This document shows positions 1-8,391 of a stretch of DNA of 64,000 bases, in pieces (position 1 is the stretch's first letter; every line of letters starts with the position of its first letter). The position numbers were made by a program, and so were the translations under genes. The notes under the pieces were generated by a model. The model was not told the DNA's origin. It saw only the letters and a list, made by a program, of their open reading frames with translations, and did not search any database. This DNA is from CAYRSS01 sp964426945 (GTDB taxonomy: Bacteria; Planctomycetota; Phycisphaerae; UBA1845). The stretch lies in the NCBI GenBank assembly GCA_964426945.1, contig CAYRSS010000017.1:21295-85294 (forward strand), written 5' to 3'.

Positions 1-25
1 GAGCTCGAACCTCCGGAGGCCGGAG

Positions 26-859
26 GTGCCGAAGCGGCCGCGTCCGACTAACATCCCCCGCATGAGGCTGAGCCGCGAGGTCAGATGTTACCTGGTTGAC
101 CAGAGCGATCCGGCGGGCACGCGCAATTCGTGGGCCGGCTGGCCCATCACGGACGACCTCGCGCCCTATGTCATTCTGCGGGCTGAACTGGATGGCCCGA
201 TCGATCCGCAATCGGGCTATGTGTGCAACATTGCGCTCGTAGACGCGCTGATGCGTGAATCGGGCGCGCCGGCACTCCGCGAGGCGATGAAGGCCGGGCA
301 CGGCGCGGCGCCCGCGGTTCGAGCGGCGTTCCGGTGCACAGCCTCGGCCACGCCGCCCGGCACCACGCTGGTCGGCCTGACCGTTCAGACTTCTCCCTAC
401 CTGTCCTTCACCGTCAGAAGCGAGGACCCTTCGATCATGTGGCTGACGGAGAGCTTTGAATTCTCGGCGTCGCACCGCCTCTACAACCCGGCGCTGAGCC
501 CCGAGGACAACGCCAAGGTCTTCGGCAAGTGCGCCAACCCCAACGGCCACGGCCACAACTACGTCGTCGAGGTGTCTGTGGCAGGCACGCCCGACGCAGC
601 CGGGGGCCGCGTGATCGACTTGGGCCATCTTCACGCCATCGTGCGCCAGCGGGTGATCGACCGCTTTGATCACTGCCACCTGAACCTGGACTGCCCGGAG
701 TTTGCCTCCCTCAACCCGACAGTCGAGAACATCGCCGTGGTCATCTGGCAGCAACTGGTCGCCGCTATTGACCCTCCAGCGCGGCTGGCGAGGGTCCGCG
801 TGTGGGAGACGCCCAAGACCAGCGCGGAATACAGCGGCGAGCCCCTGAACCAGCACTGA
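26..859 (+). CDS. 6-pyruvoyl-tetrahydropterin synthase/QueD-fold protein with extra N-terminal half
   Basis: The C-terminal half (about residues 138-270 of 277) is a 6-pyruvoyltetrahydropterin synthase/QueD domain. The zinc histidines are H150 (SASHRLYNP), H175 and H177 (NGHGHNY). The catalytic Cys is C169 (GKCANPNG), D215-H216 sit in FDHCHLN, and E261 is the substrate-binding Glu in ETPKTSAEY. Such enzymes make 6-carboxytetrahydropterin for queuosine or a related pterin. The N-terminal 135 residues lack all of these residues. They could be a degenerate second T-fold, as in tandem family members, but I cannot prove it. The GTG at 26 has a GGAGG about six bases upstream. The frame is open to the window edge, and ATG at 62 is an alternative start. 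The queuosine versus biopterin role is unresolved. Confidence 0.85.
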   Translation: MPKRPRPTNIPRMRLSREVRCYLVDQSDPAGTRNSWAGWPITDDLAPYVILRAELDGPIDPQSGYVCNIALVDALMRESGAPALREAMKAGHGAAPAVRAAFRCTASATPPGTTLVGLTVQTSPYLSFTVRSEDPSIMWLTESFEFSASHRLYNPALSPEDNAKVFGKCANPNGHGHNYVVEVSVAGTPDAAGGRVIDLGHLHAIVRQRVIDRFDHCHLNLDCPEFASLNPTVENIAVVIWQQLVAAIDPPARLARVRVWETPKTSAEYSGEPLNQH

Positions 860-1117
860 CCGGCCAACGGTCTCTCCGCACACCCCCTGCCGACGCCCTG
901 AAAACGCCCTTCTGCACCTCGGGCTACGGCCAAGCCGCCAGCCGTCCGATAAGCGCCCCGGCGGCCTCCCGAAACCGGGGGGCTCGTATCGTATGGTCAG
1001 ATGCAGGGCGGGGAGACGCCGTCCCCCCGCTGCGTGCCGCGCATGATTCGGAACCGCGGGGAGGTTCGCGCGGCGGCCGCCTGCCGATAACCGGCGCAGC
1101 GGACCAAGGGGCACGAC

Positions 1118-2434
1118 GTGAGTCAGGGCGACGCACCGCAGATCGGTCCGGCCTTTGCCAGGACCGCACGGGCCACGATGCGATGGACGGTGGTCACGTC
1201 CGTCGTCGTCTTTGCGCTCACCGGCGAATTGCTGCTCTCCGGCTTCGCCCGCAACTCCGCCGCCCAGCAGGCCCACCTCTGCAACCTCGCGCTTCTCAAC
1301 CGCACGCGCGCCCCGAGCGCTTCGGAGCTCGAAGAGTTTCTGCGACGGTATGACCCGCTGGTGGCGGTCGGGCTGCTGGATGCCACGGGCAAACCTGTCC
1401 TCGTCTTTCCGGACGCCCCGGAGGTGCGGCTCAGCATCCTCGAGTCGGCGACCTCCGACGGCACGCCGCGAGAAGTCACCGCACGGCTGCCCGACGGCGA
1501 CCAGGGTGCCTGGGCGGTGCGCGTCAACCTGGCGGACCAGCGCGAGACGGCGCCGGCGGCGACCACGGCGGTGCTGCTGCTGCGCCGCGATCCCTACCGA
1601 ATGAACTGGATGCTGGCGACGCTCGTGTTCGGCGGCCTGGTTTGGACCTCGGTCCATGTCGGGCTGCGCTTCATCAGCCGGTGGTTCGAACGCCGCATTG
1701 CCGAGCCGCTGCTCCACCTCGCCAAGCCGTGGGCCGACCGCAACTCGCTCGAGGAGTGGGTCGAAAGCGTCCACGCCGGCGGCTGGTCGGAGACGGCCCG
1801 CATCGCGCAGAACCTCCGCTCGCTGGGGGTTGAGGTGGTCGAATCCAAGGAACGCGTGCGGCGCCTCATGCGGTCCTCGCAGATCGAGCTGAAGCTGCGC
1901 GAGAAAAACTTCGATCGCCGGCTGCGCCGCGTGCGCGACCAGGCCCTGCTGGACCCGCTCACGCGGCTGCGCAACCGGCGGTTCCTGGAAGAGCGGCTCG
2001 AACCCGTGTTCAACGAACACAAGCGCACGGGCGAGAGCCTCGCCGTGGTGATGCTCGACCTCGATAACTTCAAGCTGCACAACGACACGCAGGGTCACCA
2101 GGCGGGCGACGACCTGCTGCGGTTCGTGGGGGAGCTGCTCAACGGCGCGATCCGTCCGGAAGACGTCGCCGTCCGTTATGGCGGCGACGAGTTCGTGCTG
2201 CTGCTGCCCGCGACGACCGCCGACGAAGCCCGGGTGGTCGCCGAGCGCATCATCAAGCTCTTCGCCCAGTACACGGCCACGCTACCCGGCCCGGGCAATG
2301 TCACCATGAGTGCCGGCATCGCCTGCACTTCCACCGCGCCATGCCCCAGCGGAATGGAACTCCTCCGCCGCGCCGACGAGGTTCTCTACACCGCCAAGAG
2401 TGGCGGCAAGAACGCCGTCTGCACCGTCCGCTGA
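1118..2434 (+). CDS. Membrane-anchored GGDEF diguanylate cyclase
   Basis: Makes the second messenger cyclic di-GMP from two GTP at the inner membrane. A first membrane helix (about residues 22-44) and a second (about 164-186) flank a roughly 120-residue periplasmic sensor region that I do not recognise. A charged, coiled-coil-like linker (about 190-275) leads to the GGDEF domain (about 278-437). The active site is an intact GGDEF at 355-359, with D314 in LDLDNF as a metal ligand. An inhibitory I-site RPED (346-349) lies exactly five residues before the signature, so product inhibition is likely. GTG start without an obvious Shine-Dalgarno. No EAL domain or partner gene is adjacent. The 258 bp before it show no gene. 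Confidence 0.93.
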   Translation: MSQGDAPQIGPAFARTARATMRWTVVTSVVVFALTGELLLSGFARNSAAQQAHLCNLALLNRTRAPSASELEEFLRRYDPLVAVGLLDATGKPVLVFPDAPEVRLSILESATSDGTPREVTARLPDGDQGAWAVRVNLADQRETAPAATTAVLLLRRDPYRMNWMLATLVFGGLVWTSVHVGLRFISRWFERRIAEPLLHLAKPWADRNSLEEWVESVHAGGWSETARIAQNLRSLGVEVVESKERVRRLMRSSQIELKLREKNFDRRLRRVRDQALLDPLTRLRNRRFLEERLEPVFNEHKRTGESLAVVMLDLDNFKLHNDTQGHQAGDDLLRFVGELLNGAIRPEDVAVRYGGDEFVLLLPATTADEARVVAERIIKLFAQYTATLPGPGNVTMSAGIACTSTAPCPSGMELLRRADEVLYTAKSGGKNAVCTVR

Positions 2435-2556
2435 GCCCCCTTGCGACTGGAGAGCGCATCGCCCATCGGGTATGCTCCCGCCCGACGTGGATCCGCCCTG
2501 CGCCGCCGGCCGCGCGGGGACTTCTCCCGATAAATCTGATTGCTGGAGCCTGACCC

Positions 2557-3063
2557 ATGCCGCAACCCCGCATCGCCGTCGTCTTCGGAAGTGACTCGGA
2601 CTGGTCAACCATGGAAGCGGCGGTCCGCCAGTTGGCCGACTTCGGTGAAGCCGCCCACGTCGAGGTCATGAGCGCACACCGCACGCCCGAGCGCGTGGCC
2701 GAGTTTTCCGCGGCATCACCGGGCAACGGCATCCGCGTCATCATCGCGGGAGCGGGTATCTCCGCCGCCCTCGCGGGGACGATCGCCGCCCATACGACCG
2801 TACCGGTCATCGGCGTGCCGCTGGAGAGCGGCTCGCTGCTCGGGATGGACGCCTTGCTCTCGACCGTGCAGATGCCGCCGGGCGTGCCCGTGGCCGGCGT
2901 GGGCATCGGCACCAATGGCGCCAAGAACGCCGCCCTCTTCGCCATCCGCCTGCTCGCACTGAACGACGAAGGACTGGCTGCGAAGTACGCCGCCTTCATG
3001 AAGAAACAGGGTGACGACGTGCGCGAGAAGAACCGCCGCCTGCAGGAGAAGCTCCGCGGATGA
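2557..3063 (+). CDS. purE: N5-carboxyaminoimidazole ribonucleotide mutase (PurE) with atypical active-site loop
   Basis: Purine biosynthesis, rearranging N5-CAIR to CAIR in the cytoplasm. At 168 aa it has the normal length and clear PurE motifs: GSDSDW (11-16), SAHRTPE with H41, and VPLESGSLLGMDALLS. The loop that normally reads AGAGGAAHLPG in class I enzymes is AGAGISAALAG here, so the His equivalent to E. coli H75 is Ala71. The rest resembles class I rather than the animal/Treponema class II enzymes. No purK is adjacent. TGGAG precedes the ATG. The gene overlaps mtnA by four bases (ATGA), so the two are translationally coupled. Confidence 0.93.
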   Translation: MPQPRIAVVFGSDSDWSTMEAAVRQLADFGEAAHVEVMSAHRTPERVAEFSAASPGNGIRVIIAGAGISAALAGTIAAHTTVPVIGVPLESGSLLGMDALLSTVQMPPGVPVAGVGIGTNGAKNAALFAIRLLALNDEGLAAKYAAFMKKQGDDVREKNRRLQEKLRG

Positions 3064-4145
3064 CCCCGCCTGTTCCGCCGGCGGTCGAATGGTTGGGTGG
3101 AATCGACGGTTGCGCGCGCATCCTCGACCAGACCCGCCTGCCGCTCGAGGAAGCGTTCATCGACGCCCGCGACGTGGCGACCGTCCGCGAGGCGATTCGG
3201 TCGCTGAGCGTCCGCGGCGCGCCGGCGATCGGCGTGGCCGCGGCCTATGGCGTGGTCCTGGGAATCCGCGCCAGCCGCGACCCGCACGCCCTGCGCTCAT
3301 GCCTCGCGGAAGTCAGTTCGAGCCTCGTGTCCGCCCGGCCGACAGCGGTCAACCTCGCCTGGGCGGTTGAGCGCATGAACCGCGCAGCGCAGGCCTGCCC
3401 CGCCGGCGATGTCGCCACGATAGCGGCCGCCCTGCTACGCGAAGCCCACGCGATTCGCGACGAGGACATCGCGATGTGCCACGCGATTGGCGAGGCCGGG
3501 CTGCCGCTGATTCGCGAAGGCGTTGGCGTGCTGACTCACTGCAACGCCGGCTCGCTGGCGACCGCGGGCATCGGCACGGCGCTAGCCCCGCTCTACCTCG
3601 CCCATACCGCGGGCCGCAGGTTCCGTGTGTTCGCCGACGAAACGCGGCCCCTCCTCCAGGGAGCGCGGCTGACGGCTTGGGAACTCTCGCGGGCGGGGAT
3701 CGATGTCACCCTGCTGGTGGACGGCGCGGCCGCGGCGCTGCTCCGCTCCGGCCGAGTCAATCTCGTCATCACCGGCGCGGACCGAGTGGCCGCCAACGGC
3801 GACGCGGCCAACAAGATCGGGACCTACGGCCTCGCGCTGCTCGCCCGGGCTCACGGCGTGCCGTTCTACGTCGCGGCCCCGGCCAGCACGTTCGACCTGG
3901 CCCTCTCGGAGGGCTCGAATATCCCGATCGAGGAACGCAGCGGCGACGAAATCCGCCGCGGGTTCGGCCGACTGACCGCCCCGGCGGCGGTGCCCTGCTT
4001 CGCCCCCGCCTTTGACGTGACACCGTCAGATCTTCTGACGGGCTTGATTACCGATCGCGGCTTGATCAGCCCCGTCACGGAGGGGGCGATCCGGCAGAAA
4101 CTGACGGGTCAGGCCCCTTTGCGGGACACTGACGCCGGACGATAA
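3060..4145 (+). CDS. mtnA: S-methyl-5-thioribose-1-phosphate isomerase
   Basis: Methionine salvage: isomerises 5-methylthioribose-1-phosphate to methylthioribulose-1-phosphate. The 361-aa protein has the eIF2B-like isomerase fold. Visible signatures are RGAPAIG (52-58), catalytic C161 in THCNAGSLAT, FADETRPLLQGARLTAWEL, and D241 in ITGADRVAANGDAANKIGT. The start ATG overlaps the purE stop as ATGA. Other salvage genes (mtnP, mtnB, mtnD) are absent here, so the pairing with purE is a local arrangement and not a full pathway operon. Confidence 0.95.
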   Translation: MTPPVPPAVEWLGGIDGCARILDQTRLPLEEAFIDARDVATVREAIRSLSVRGAPAIGVAAAYGVVLGIRASRDPHALRSCLAEVSSSLVSARPTAVNLAWAVERMNRAAQACPAGDVATIAAALLREAHAIRDEDIAMCHAIGEAGLPLIREGVGVLTHCNAGSLATAGIGTALAPLYLAHTAGRRFRVFADETRPLLQGARLTAWELSRAGIDVTLLVDGAAAALLRSGRVNLVITGADRVAANGDAANKIGTYGLALLARAHGVPFYVAAPASTFDLALSEGSNIPIEERSGDEIRRGFGRLTAPAAVPCFAPAFDVTPSDLLTGLITDRGLISPVTEGAIRQKLTGQAPLRDTDAGR

Positions 4146-4210
4146 GTGATCGGGCGGACGGCGTATGCGCGGGTGCCGCCTGCCTTCCTTGGAGTGGCCC
4201 GATGGCCGGC

Positions 4211-4239
4211 TTGCGGCCCCGCTCCAGGGCCCCTATACT
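4211..4239 (+). promoter_or_regulatory. Putative sigma70 promoter for the small exported-protein cluster
   Basis: TTGCGG at 4211-4216 and TATACT at 4234-4239 are 17 bases apart. Transcription would start near 4246, giving a leader of about 75 nt before the ATG at 4322. Called by eye. Confidence 0.5.
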
Positions 4240-4321
4240 CCCGGCCTTGAACCGGGGAGGCGGGCTTCGCGCAGGACGCGCGGACGCCGACGTGCATCGG
4301 AACCCTACCTCAGGAGTACGC

Positions 4322-4582
4322 ATGATGGTTCGTTCACGCCGTCGCAAGGTCATCATGGCCGCGAGTGCGCTGTCCGGCGCGACGCTGTTCGCCACCTCGA
4401 ACTTCGCCTGCGAGTCCTTCGTCGGCGAGAGCATCATGACCGCCGCCAACATGTGCTTCATCTTCGACTGCAACAACGGCGCCTTCGGCGGGATTTTCCG
4501 ACCGTGTGTCGTGCCCGACAGCGTCGGCGCCGGGGCCGAGATTCCGCCGCTGTTCCTCGACTGCGTCAACCAGCAGCCGTAA
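4322..4582 (+). CDS. Small secreted Cys-containing protein, unknown function
   Basis: 86 aa. The ATG was chosen because AGGAG lies just upstream; a second ATG follows immediately. A basic start (RSRRRK) and hydrophobic stretch (residues 10-29) form a signal peptide. The mature part holds five Cys (30, 45, 50, 62, 81). C30 sits at the expected cleavage point, but NFAC is not a good lipobox. The segment around C50, D-C-x-x-G-A-F-x-x-x-F, recurs as N-C-x-x-G-S-F-x-x-x-F in the next gene, suggesting diverged paralogues. No catalytic motif is seen. First of three tiny exported proteins in a row, behind its own promoter. Confidence 0.7.
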   Translation: MMVRSRRRKVIMAASALSGATLFATSNFACESFVGESIMTAANMCFIFDCNNGAFGGIFRPCVVPDSVGAGAEIPPLFLDCVNQQP

Positions 4583-4646
4583 TCTGCCGCGTTCCGTGCC
4601 GGACCTTTAGCGACGATCCAGCGCCTCTTCGGGGAGTTGTCTTCCA

Positions 4647-4940
4647 ATGCATCGAATCAACGGAAAGTCTGTGCGATGGTCGGGGCTTGCCCTTGGCGCC
4701 CTCGGGCTGGTCGCCCTCGTGGCGGTCGGCTGCAGCACCCAGGTGGAGTGGCTGGCTACGCGGTTCGACCCGTGCGGGACGATCCTCGCCAACTGCGCCC
4801 CCGGTTCCTTCCAGCTTCAGTTTGCCGACGGGATCCCCGACTACCGGGTGGACCCGACCTGCACGATTCCGGGCGCCTGTGCCGACGGGGACTTCGAGAG
4901 CCCCTTCGATAACCTCGGCCCCGGCTTCGACGGCCCGTGA
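4647..4940 (+). CDS. Small lipoprotein with four additional Cys, unknown function
   Basis: 97 aa. Signal peptide with lipobox VAVGC (C29 lipidated), so probably membrane- or envelope-anchored. Mature Cys are at 43, 50, 72 and 78 in DPCGTILANC and DPTCTIPGAC contexts, compatible with two disulfides. The tail is Gly/Asp/Pro-rich (FESPFDNLGPGFDGP). It shares [DN]-C-x-x-G-[AS]-F-x-x-x-F with the preceding gene. GGGGAG lies about ten bases before the ATG. It is followed by a strong intrinsic terminator at 4971-5009, so it closes the transcription unit. Confidence 0.7.
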   Translation: MHRINGKSVRWSGLALGALGLVALVAVGCSTQVEWLATRFDPCGTILANCAPGSFQLQFADGIPDYRVDPTCTIPGACADGDFESPFDNLGPGFDGP

Positions 4941-4970
4941 CGGCCTGAGCGGCGTTTCACGCAGTTCATT

Positions 4971-5009
4971 CGCCCGCCCTCGCCCAGCGCGAGCGCGGGC
5001 GTGTTTTTT
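4971..5009 (+). terminator. Intrinsic terminator after the small lipoprotein gene
   Basis: A 13-bp stem with one mismatch (4971-4983 pairing 4989-5001) and a five-base loop, followed two bases later by six T (5004-5009). Confidence 0.85.
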
Positions 5010-5019
5010 GCCACCTTCC

Positions 5020-5075
5020 GATCAGGCTCACCGGCCGATACAACTGGATAGCCCTTCCGGTCGAGCCGCCTGATC
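5020..5075 (+). promoter_or_regulatory. Nested inverted repeats, possible structured leader
   Basis: GATCAGGC (5020-5027) is the exact inverse of GCCTGATC (5068-5075). Inside, GGCTCACCGG (5025-5034) can pair with CCGGT-C-GAGCC (5057-5067) with one bulge. The element sits between the terminator and the short exported-peptide gene at 5112. Function unknown. Confidence 0.35.
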
Positions 5076-5111
5076 CGGTTCCCGGGAGCGGCAAACCCGC
5101 GAGGTGTCCGC

Positions 5112-5267
5112 ATGATGAATCGACGGTGGATGCGAACGGCGTGCCTGGTCCTGGCCGGGGCGAGCTTGACGCAGATTGGCACGTGTCTCTTCCAGATGTT
5201 CGCCCCGGTGGCGAGCCTCCTCGAGTCCTTCGGGCTCACCTACCTGTCCGGCGTGATCGCGCCCTAG
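5112..5267 (+). CDS. 51-aa exported or membrane peptide
   Basis: Too short for most gene callers. The evidence is GAGGTG five bases before tandem ATG ATG, a basic N-terminus (MMNRRWMR), a hydrophobic stretch (residues 9-24), and position directly after two other tiny exported proteins. The rest (residues 25-51) has one Cys and is mostly apolar (FQMFAPVASLLESFG). It could be a cleaved peptide or a small membrane protein. No homology is claimed. The terminator upstream means it needs its own promoter, which I did not find. Confidence 0.5.
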   Translation: MMNRRWMRTACLVLAGASLTQIGTCLFQMFAPVASLLESFGLTYLSGVIAP

Positions 5268-5304
5268 CCGCGGCTCACTTCGCGGCCCGCTCCCTGTTCA
5301 GCTA

Positions 5305-5334
5305 TTGCCCTGGAGCGCTCCCCGGCGGTACTTT
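5305..5334 (+). promoter_or_regulatory. Possible promoter of the copper ATPase operon
   Basis: TTGCCC (5305-5310), an 18-base spacer, then TACTTT (5329-5334), ending 11 bases before the ATG at 5346. If real, the message has almost no leader. Weak -10 match. Confidence 0.3.
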
Positions 5335-5345
5335 CGGCCCCGGCG

Positions 5346-7634
5346 ATGCGCCATCCGGATTCGCCGGCGCTGCTCCGTGCACACGGCCGGATGCGGCGCT
5401 GCGCCTCCGCGGACCGGACGGCTGCGCTGCCCCCGTCCCCCACGATGCCCCAGACGGCTTCATGTGAGTTCTGCCATCTGCCCGCGCCGGGACTGCAGCC
5501 CGCGCCCGGCGAGCCGGTGTACTGCTGCTTCGGCTGCCGGCTGGCCGCGTCGATCACGCAGTCGCGCGGCGAAACCGGCCGCGCCGGGTGGATGCTTACG
5601 CGGCTCGGCGTCGCCGTGTTCCTCACGATGGGGGTCATGGTGTTCAGCGTGTCGATGTTCGGCCACGAGGTGTACGACGTTGAACTCGCCGCCGAGTCGG
5701 ACTTTGCGCGGGACTTCACCGGCCTGGTCCGTCATTTCTCCATGCTGCTGTCGCTGGTCGTGTTCGGGCTGCTGGGTGTGCCGGTCTTTATCAGCGCGAT
5801 TGATCAACTCCGCCGCCGCGTCGCCTCCACCGACCTGCTGGTGATGAGCGGCGTGACGGCCGCCCTGGGCTACTCGGCGTGGATGACCTTCACCGGCGGG
5901 CAGAAGACCTATTTCGAAACCGCCTGCATGATACTGGTGCTGCTGACCGGCGGGCGCTATCTCGAAGCGGTCGGCCGGATCCGGGCGTCGCAGGCGATCG
6001 CCTCGCTCGACGCCCTGTGGCCGGGCGAGGTGCGCCTCTTGCGCGACGGGCAGGAACTCTCAACCTCTCCCGGCGAAGTGCGGCAGGGCGACATGCTGAT
6101 CGTCGGCGCAGGCGACCGCATCGCGGCCGACGGCATCATCGAGGACGGCCAGGGACACATCGACGAACAGCTCGTCACCGGAGAGAGCGTGCCGGTGACG
6201 CGATCGGCAGGCGACGTCGTTCGTGCAGGCACGCTGAGTGTGGACGGCAGCCTGCGGATCCGAGCGACCGCCGTTGGGGCGCAGAGCACGCTCGGCCGGC
6301 TGATCGAATTGCTGAACCAGGCCAAGACGGCCAAAGGGCGTTACGAGCGCCTCGCGGACCGCGCCGCCGGATGGCTGATCGTGGTGACGATCGTTACCGC
6401 GGCGGCGGGCGCGTGGCTCGGTTGGCAGCGTGGCGGCTTCGGCGAGGCGGTCATGACCTCGCTCGCGGTCATGCTGATCGCCTGTCCGTGTGCGCTGGGC
6501 ATCGCCACGCCGATGGCGCTGTGGATCGCCCTCGGGCGAGCGGCCGCGGCGGGCGTGCTCTTCCGCAGCGGTGAGGCGCTCGAATCGCTGGCCCGCATCA
6601 AGGCTCTGTGCCTCGACAAGACCGGAACGCTGACCAGCGGCCGCCCCGAGGTGTCGCGGTTCATCACGCGAACCAGCGAACCCGCCGCGGTGCGGCAGGT
6701 CCTCGCGCTGGCCGCCGGGCTGTGCCAGGGATCAACGCACCTGCTCTCGCGGAGCGTCGCCGCGTTCACGACTGAGCGACGCATCACGCCCGCGCGCGTC
6801 ACGCACGCGCGAACCGTGCCCGGCCGGGGCATGGTCGGCGTGTTCGCCTCCACACCCGTCAGTGTCGGAAGCGTGGCACTCATGGAAGAGACGGCCATGC
6901 AGTTCGACGACCGAATGCGCAGCGAAACCCAGCGGCTCGTGGCCGGCGGCGAGGGCATCGCCTGCGTGGGATGGGATCGGCACGTGTCCGGCGTGTTCGC
7001 ATTTCGCGAAACCATCCGCCCCGAGGCCCGCGAGGCGGTCGAGCGGCTGCGCGCGATGGGGCTGCGCCTCGCGGTGCTGACCGGCGACCACCGCCGCCGC
7101 GGCGAGGTGATCGCCGAGCATCTCGGCGTGCCCACGCTGGCGGAACTCACCCCCGACCGGAAGATCGCCGAGGTGCGCCGCCTGCGCGAGCAGACCGGCA
7201 GCGTTGCCATGGTGGGCGACGGCCTCAACGACGCGCCGGCCCTCGCCGCGGCCGACATCGGCATCGCCATGGGCTGCGGGGCAGACGTCACCCGCGAATC
7301 GGCCGACATCTGCCTGCTCGGTGACGACCTGCGGACGCTGCCGGAGGCCATCACCCTCGCGGTCGCCGCGGTGAAGACGATCCGGCGAAACCTGTTCTGG
7401 GCGCTGGTCTACAACCTCGGGGGCATCAGCCTGGCGCTGGCCGGCGTGCTCAGTCCGATCTTCTCGGCGCTGGCGATGGTGATCAGCAGCCTGCTTGTCG
7501 TGGCGAACTCGCTGCGGCTGTCGCGTTCGATCACGTTGGCCCCGGCCGCCGCTGCCCCCGTCGGCGACGCTGCACCCCCGCCGGCCCCGGCCGCGAGCCC
7601 GGAGCTCCAGCCCGTCGCGAGGGCCTCGTCATGA
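5346..7634 (+). CDS. Copper-translocating P1B ATPase, FixI/CcoI (CopA2) type
   Basis: Exports Cu(I) across the inner membrane; FixI/CcoI-type pumps feed cbb3 oxidase assembly. The N-terminus lacks a classical HMA domain. Instead it has a Cys-rich module, CEFC (40-43) and CCFGC (60-64), typical of this subgroup. Then come membrane helices, the TGES actuator motif, CPC (380-382, IACPCALGIATP), the phosphorylated D424 (DKTGTLT) and the hinge VGDGLNDAPALAAADIGIAMG. The ATG at 5445 (MPQTASCEFC) is an alternative start. The stop overlaps the next gene by ATGA, so the TauE-like protein is its translational partner. No cbb3 subunits are visible in the window. Confidence 0.9.
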   Translation: MRHPDSPALLRAHGRMRRCASADRTAALPPSPTMPQTASCEFCHLPAPGLQPAPGEPVYCCFGCRLAASITQSRGETGRAGWMLTRLGVAVFLTMGVMVFSVSMFGHEVYDVELAAESDFARDFTGLVRHFSMLLSLVVFGLLGVPVFISAIDQLRRRVASTDLLVMSGVTAALGYSAWMTFTGGQKTYFETACMILVLLTGGRYLEAVGRIRASQAIASLDALWPGEVRLLRDGQELSTSPGEVRQGDMLIVGAGDRIAADGIIEDGQGHIDEQLVTGESVPVTRSAGDVVRAGTLSVDGSLRIRATAVGAQSTLGRLIELLNQAKTAKGRYERLADRAAGWLIVVTIVTAAAGAWLGWQRGGFGEAVMTSLAVMLIACPCALGIATPMALWIALGRAAAAGVLFRSGEALESLARIKALCLDKTGTLTSGRPEVSRFITRTSEPAAVRQVLALAAGLCQGSTHLLSRSVAAFTTERRITPARVTHARTVPGRGMVGVFASTPVSVGSVALMEETAMQFDDRMRSETQRLVAGGEGIACVGWDRHVSGVFAFRETIRPEAREAVERLRAMGLRLAVLTGDHRRRGEVIAEHLGVPTLAELTPDRKIAEVRRLREQTGSVAMVGDGLNDAPALAAADIGIAMGCGADVTRESADICLLGDDLRTLPEAITLAVAAVKTIRRNLFWALVYNLGGISLALAGVLSPIFSALAMVISSLLVVANSLRLSRSITLAPAAAAPVGDAAPPPAPAASPELQPVARASS

Positions 7635-8365
7635 TCCAATCCGCCCTCGTGTTCGCCGTGGGGGGGTTTCTGGGCTCCGCCCATTGCCTGGGCATGTGCG
7701 GCGGATTCGCCGCCGCCATCGGCGCGACGGACATCCCGTTCTGGCCGGTGTTTCTGAGGCAGGTGGTGTACACCGCCGGGCGGGTTTTCACCTACGCGTT
7801 TCTCGGGGCCATGGGCGCCGCGATGGGTGTCTACCTCGCGCGATACGAGACTCCGCTGGTCAGCGCGCAGCAGGCGTTTTCCATCCTCGCGGGGGTCATC
7901 ATGATATTCGTCGCGCTGAGCGTGCTCGGCGTGGTGAAGCTGAAGTGGCTGTTTCCGCAGAGCGTCGGGGCGATGCTCGCACCGGCGTTCGCGCACTTCC
8001 TGAACGCAAGAGGATGGACGGGCTTCTTTCTGGCCGGCCTGGCGAACGGGTTCCTGCCGTGCGGGCTGGTGTATGCCTTTCTCGCCCAGGCCGCGGGCAG
8101 CGGCGAAGTGCTGACCGGACTGGTCGCGATGGCCGCGTTCGGCCTGGGTACCGCCCCCGCGATGATTGCGATCGGCTGCGGCAGCCGCTTGCTGAGCTAC
8201 AAGGCCCGGCTCGCCGTCTATCGGCTCGCGGCGGTATTCGTGTTCGTCATCGGCGTGATGACCATTTGGCGGGCCCTTCCCGCCGGCGAGGGAGCCCCGC
8301 CCTGCCATGACGTGCCGGTCGCGCGGGGCGCGGGCTCGGCCTGCATGGCCGATCCCGTCGTGTGA
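7631..8365 (+). CDS. TauE/SafE- or DsbD_2-like membrane protein coupled to the Cu ATPase
   Basis: 244 aa with about six membrane helices. It has GSAHCLGMCGGF near the N-terminus and NGFLPCGLVYAFL midway, the Cys/Pro-containing helix signatures of the UreH-like/DsbD_2 family (often annotated sulfite exporter TauE/SafE). Overlap with the ATPase stop implies a joint role in copper handling or oxidase maturation, which is inference. The last 78 codons and stop are repeated, diverged but gap-free, at 12527-12768 beyond the next gene. Confidence 0.8.
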   Translation: MIQSALVFAVGGFLGSAHCLGMCGGFAAAIGATDIPFWPVFLRQVVYTAGRVFTYAFLGAMGAAMGVYLARYETPLVSAQQAFSILAGVIMIFVALSVLGVVKLKWLFPQSVGAMLAPAFAHFLNARGWTGFFLAGLANGFLPCGLVYAFLAQAAGSGEVLTGLVAMAAFGLGTAPAMIAIGCGSRLLSYKARLAVYRLAAVFVFVIGVMTIWRALPAGEGAPPCHDVPVARGAGSACMADPVV

Positions 8366-8372
8366 CACGCCC
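8131..8372 (+). repeat. Copy 1 of a duplicated TauE-gene tail
   Basis: The 3' end of the functional gene. It aligns without gaps to 12527-12768 (constant offset 4396, stop codons in register) with clearly high but imperfect identity by eye. Confidence 0.85.
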
Positions 8373-8391
8373 GCCAGCTGGCCGATGCCCA

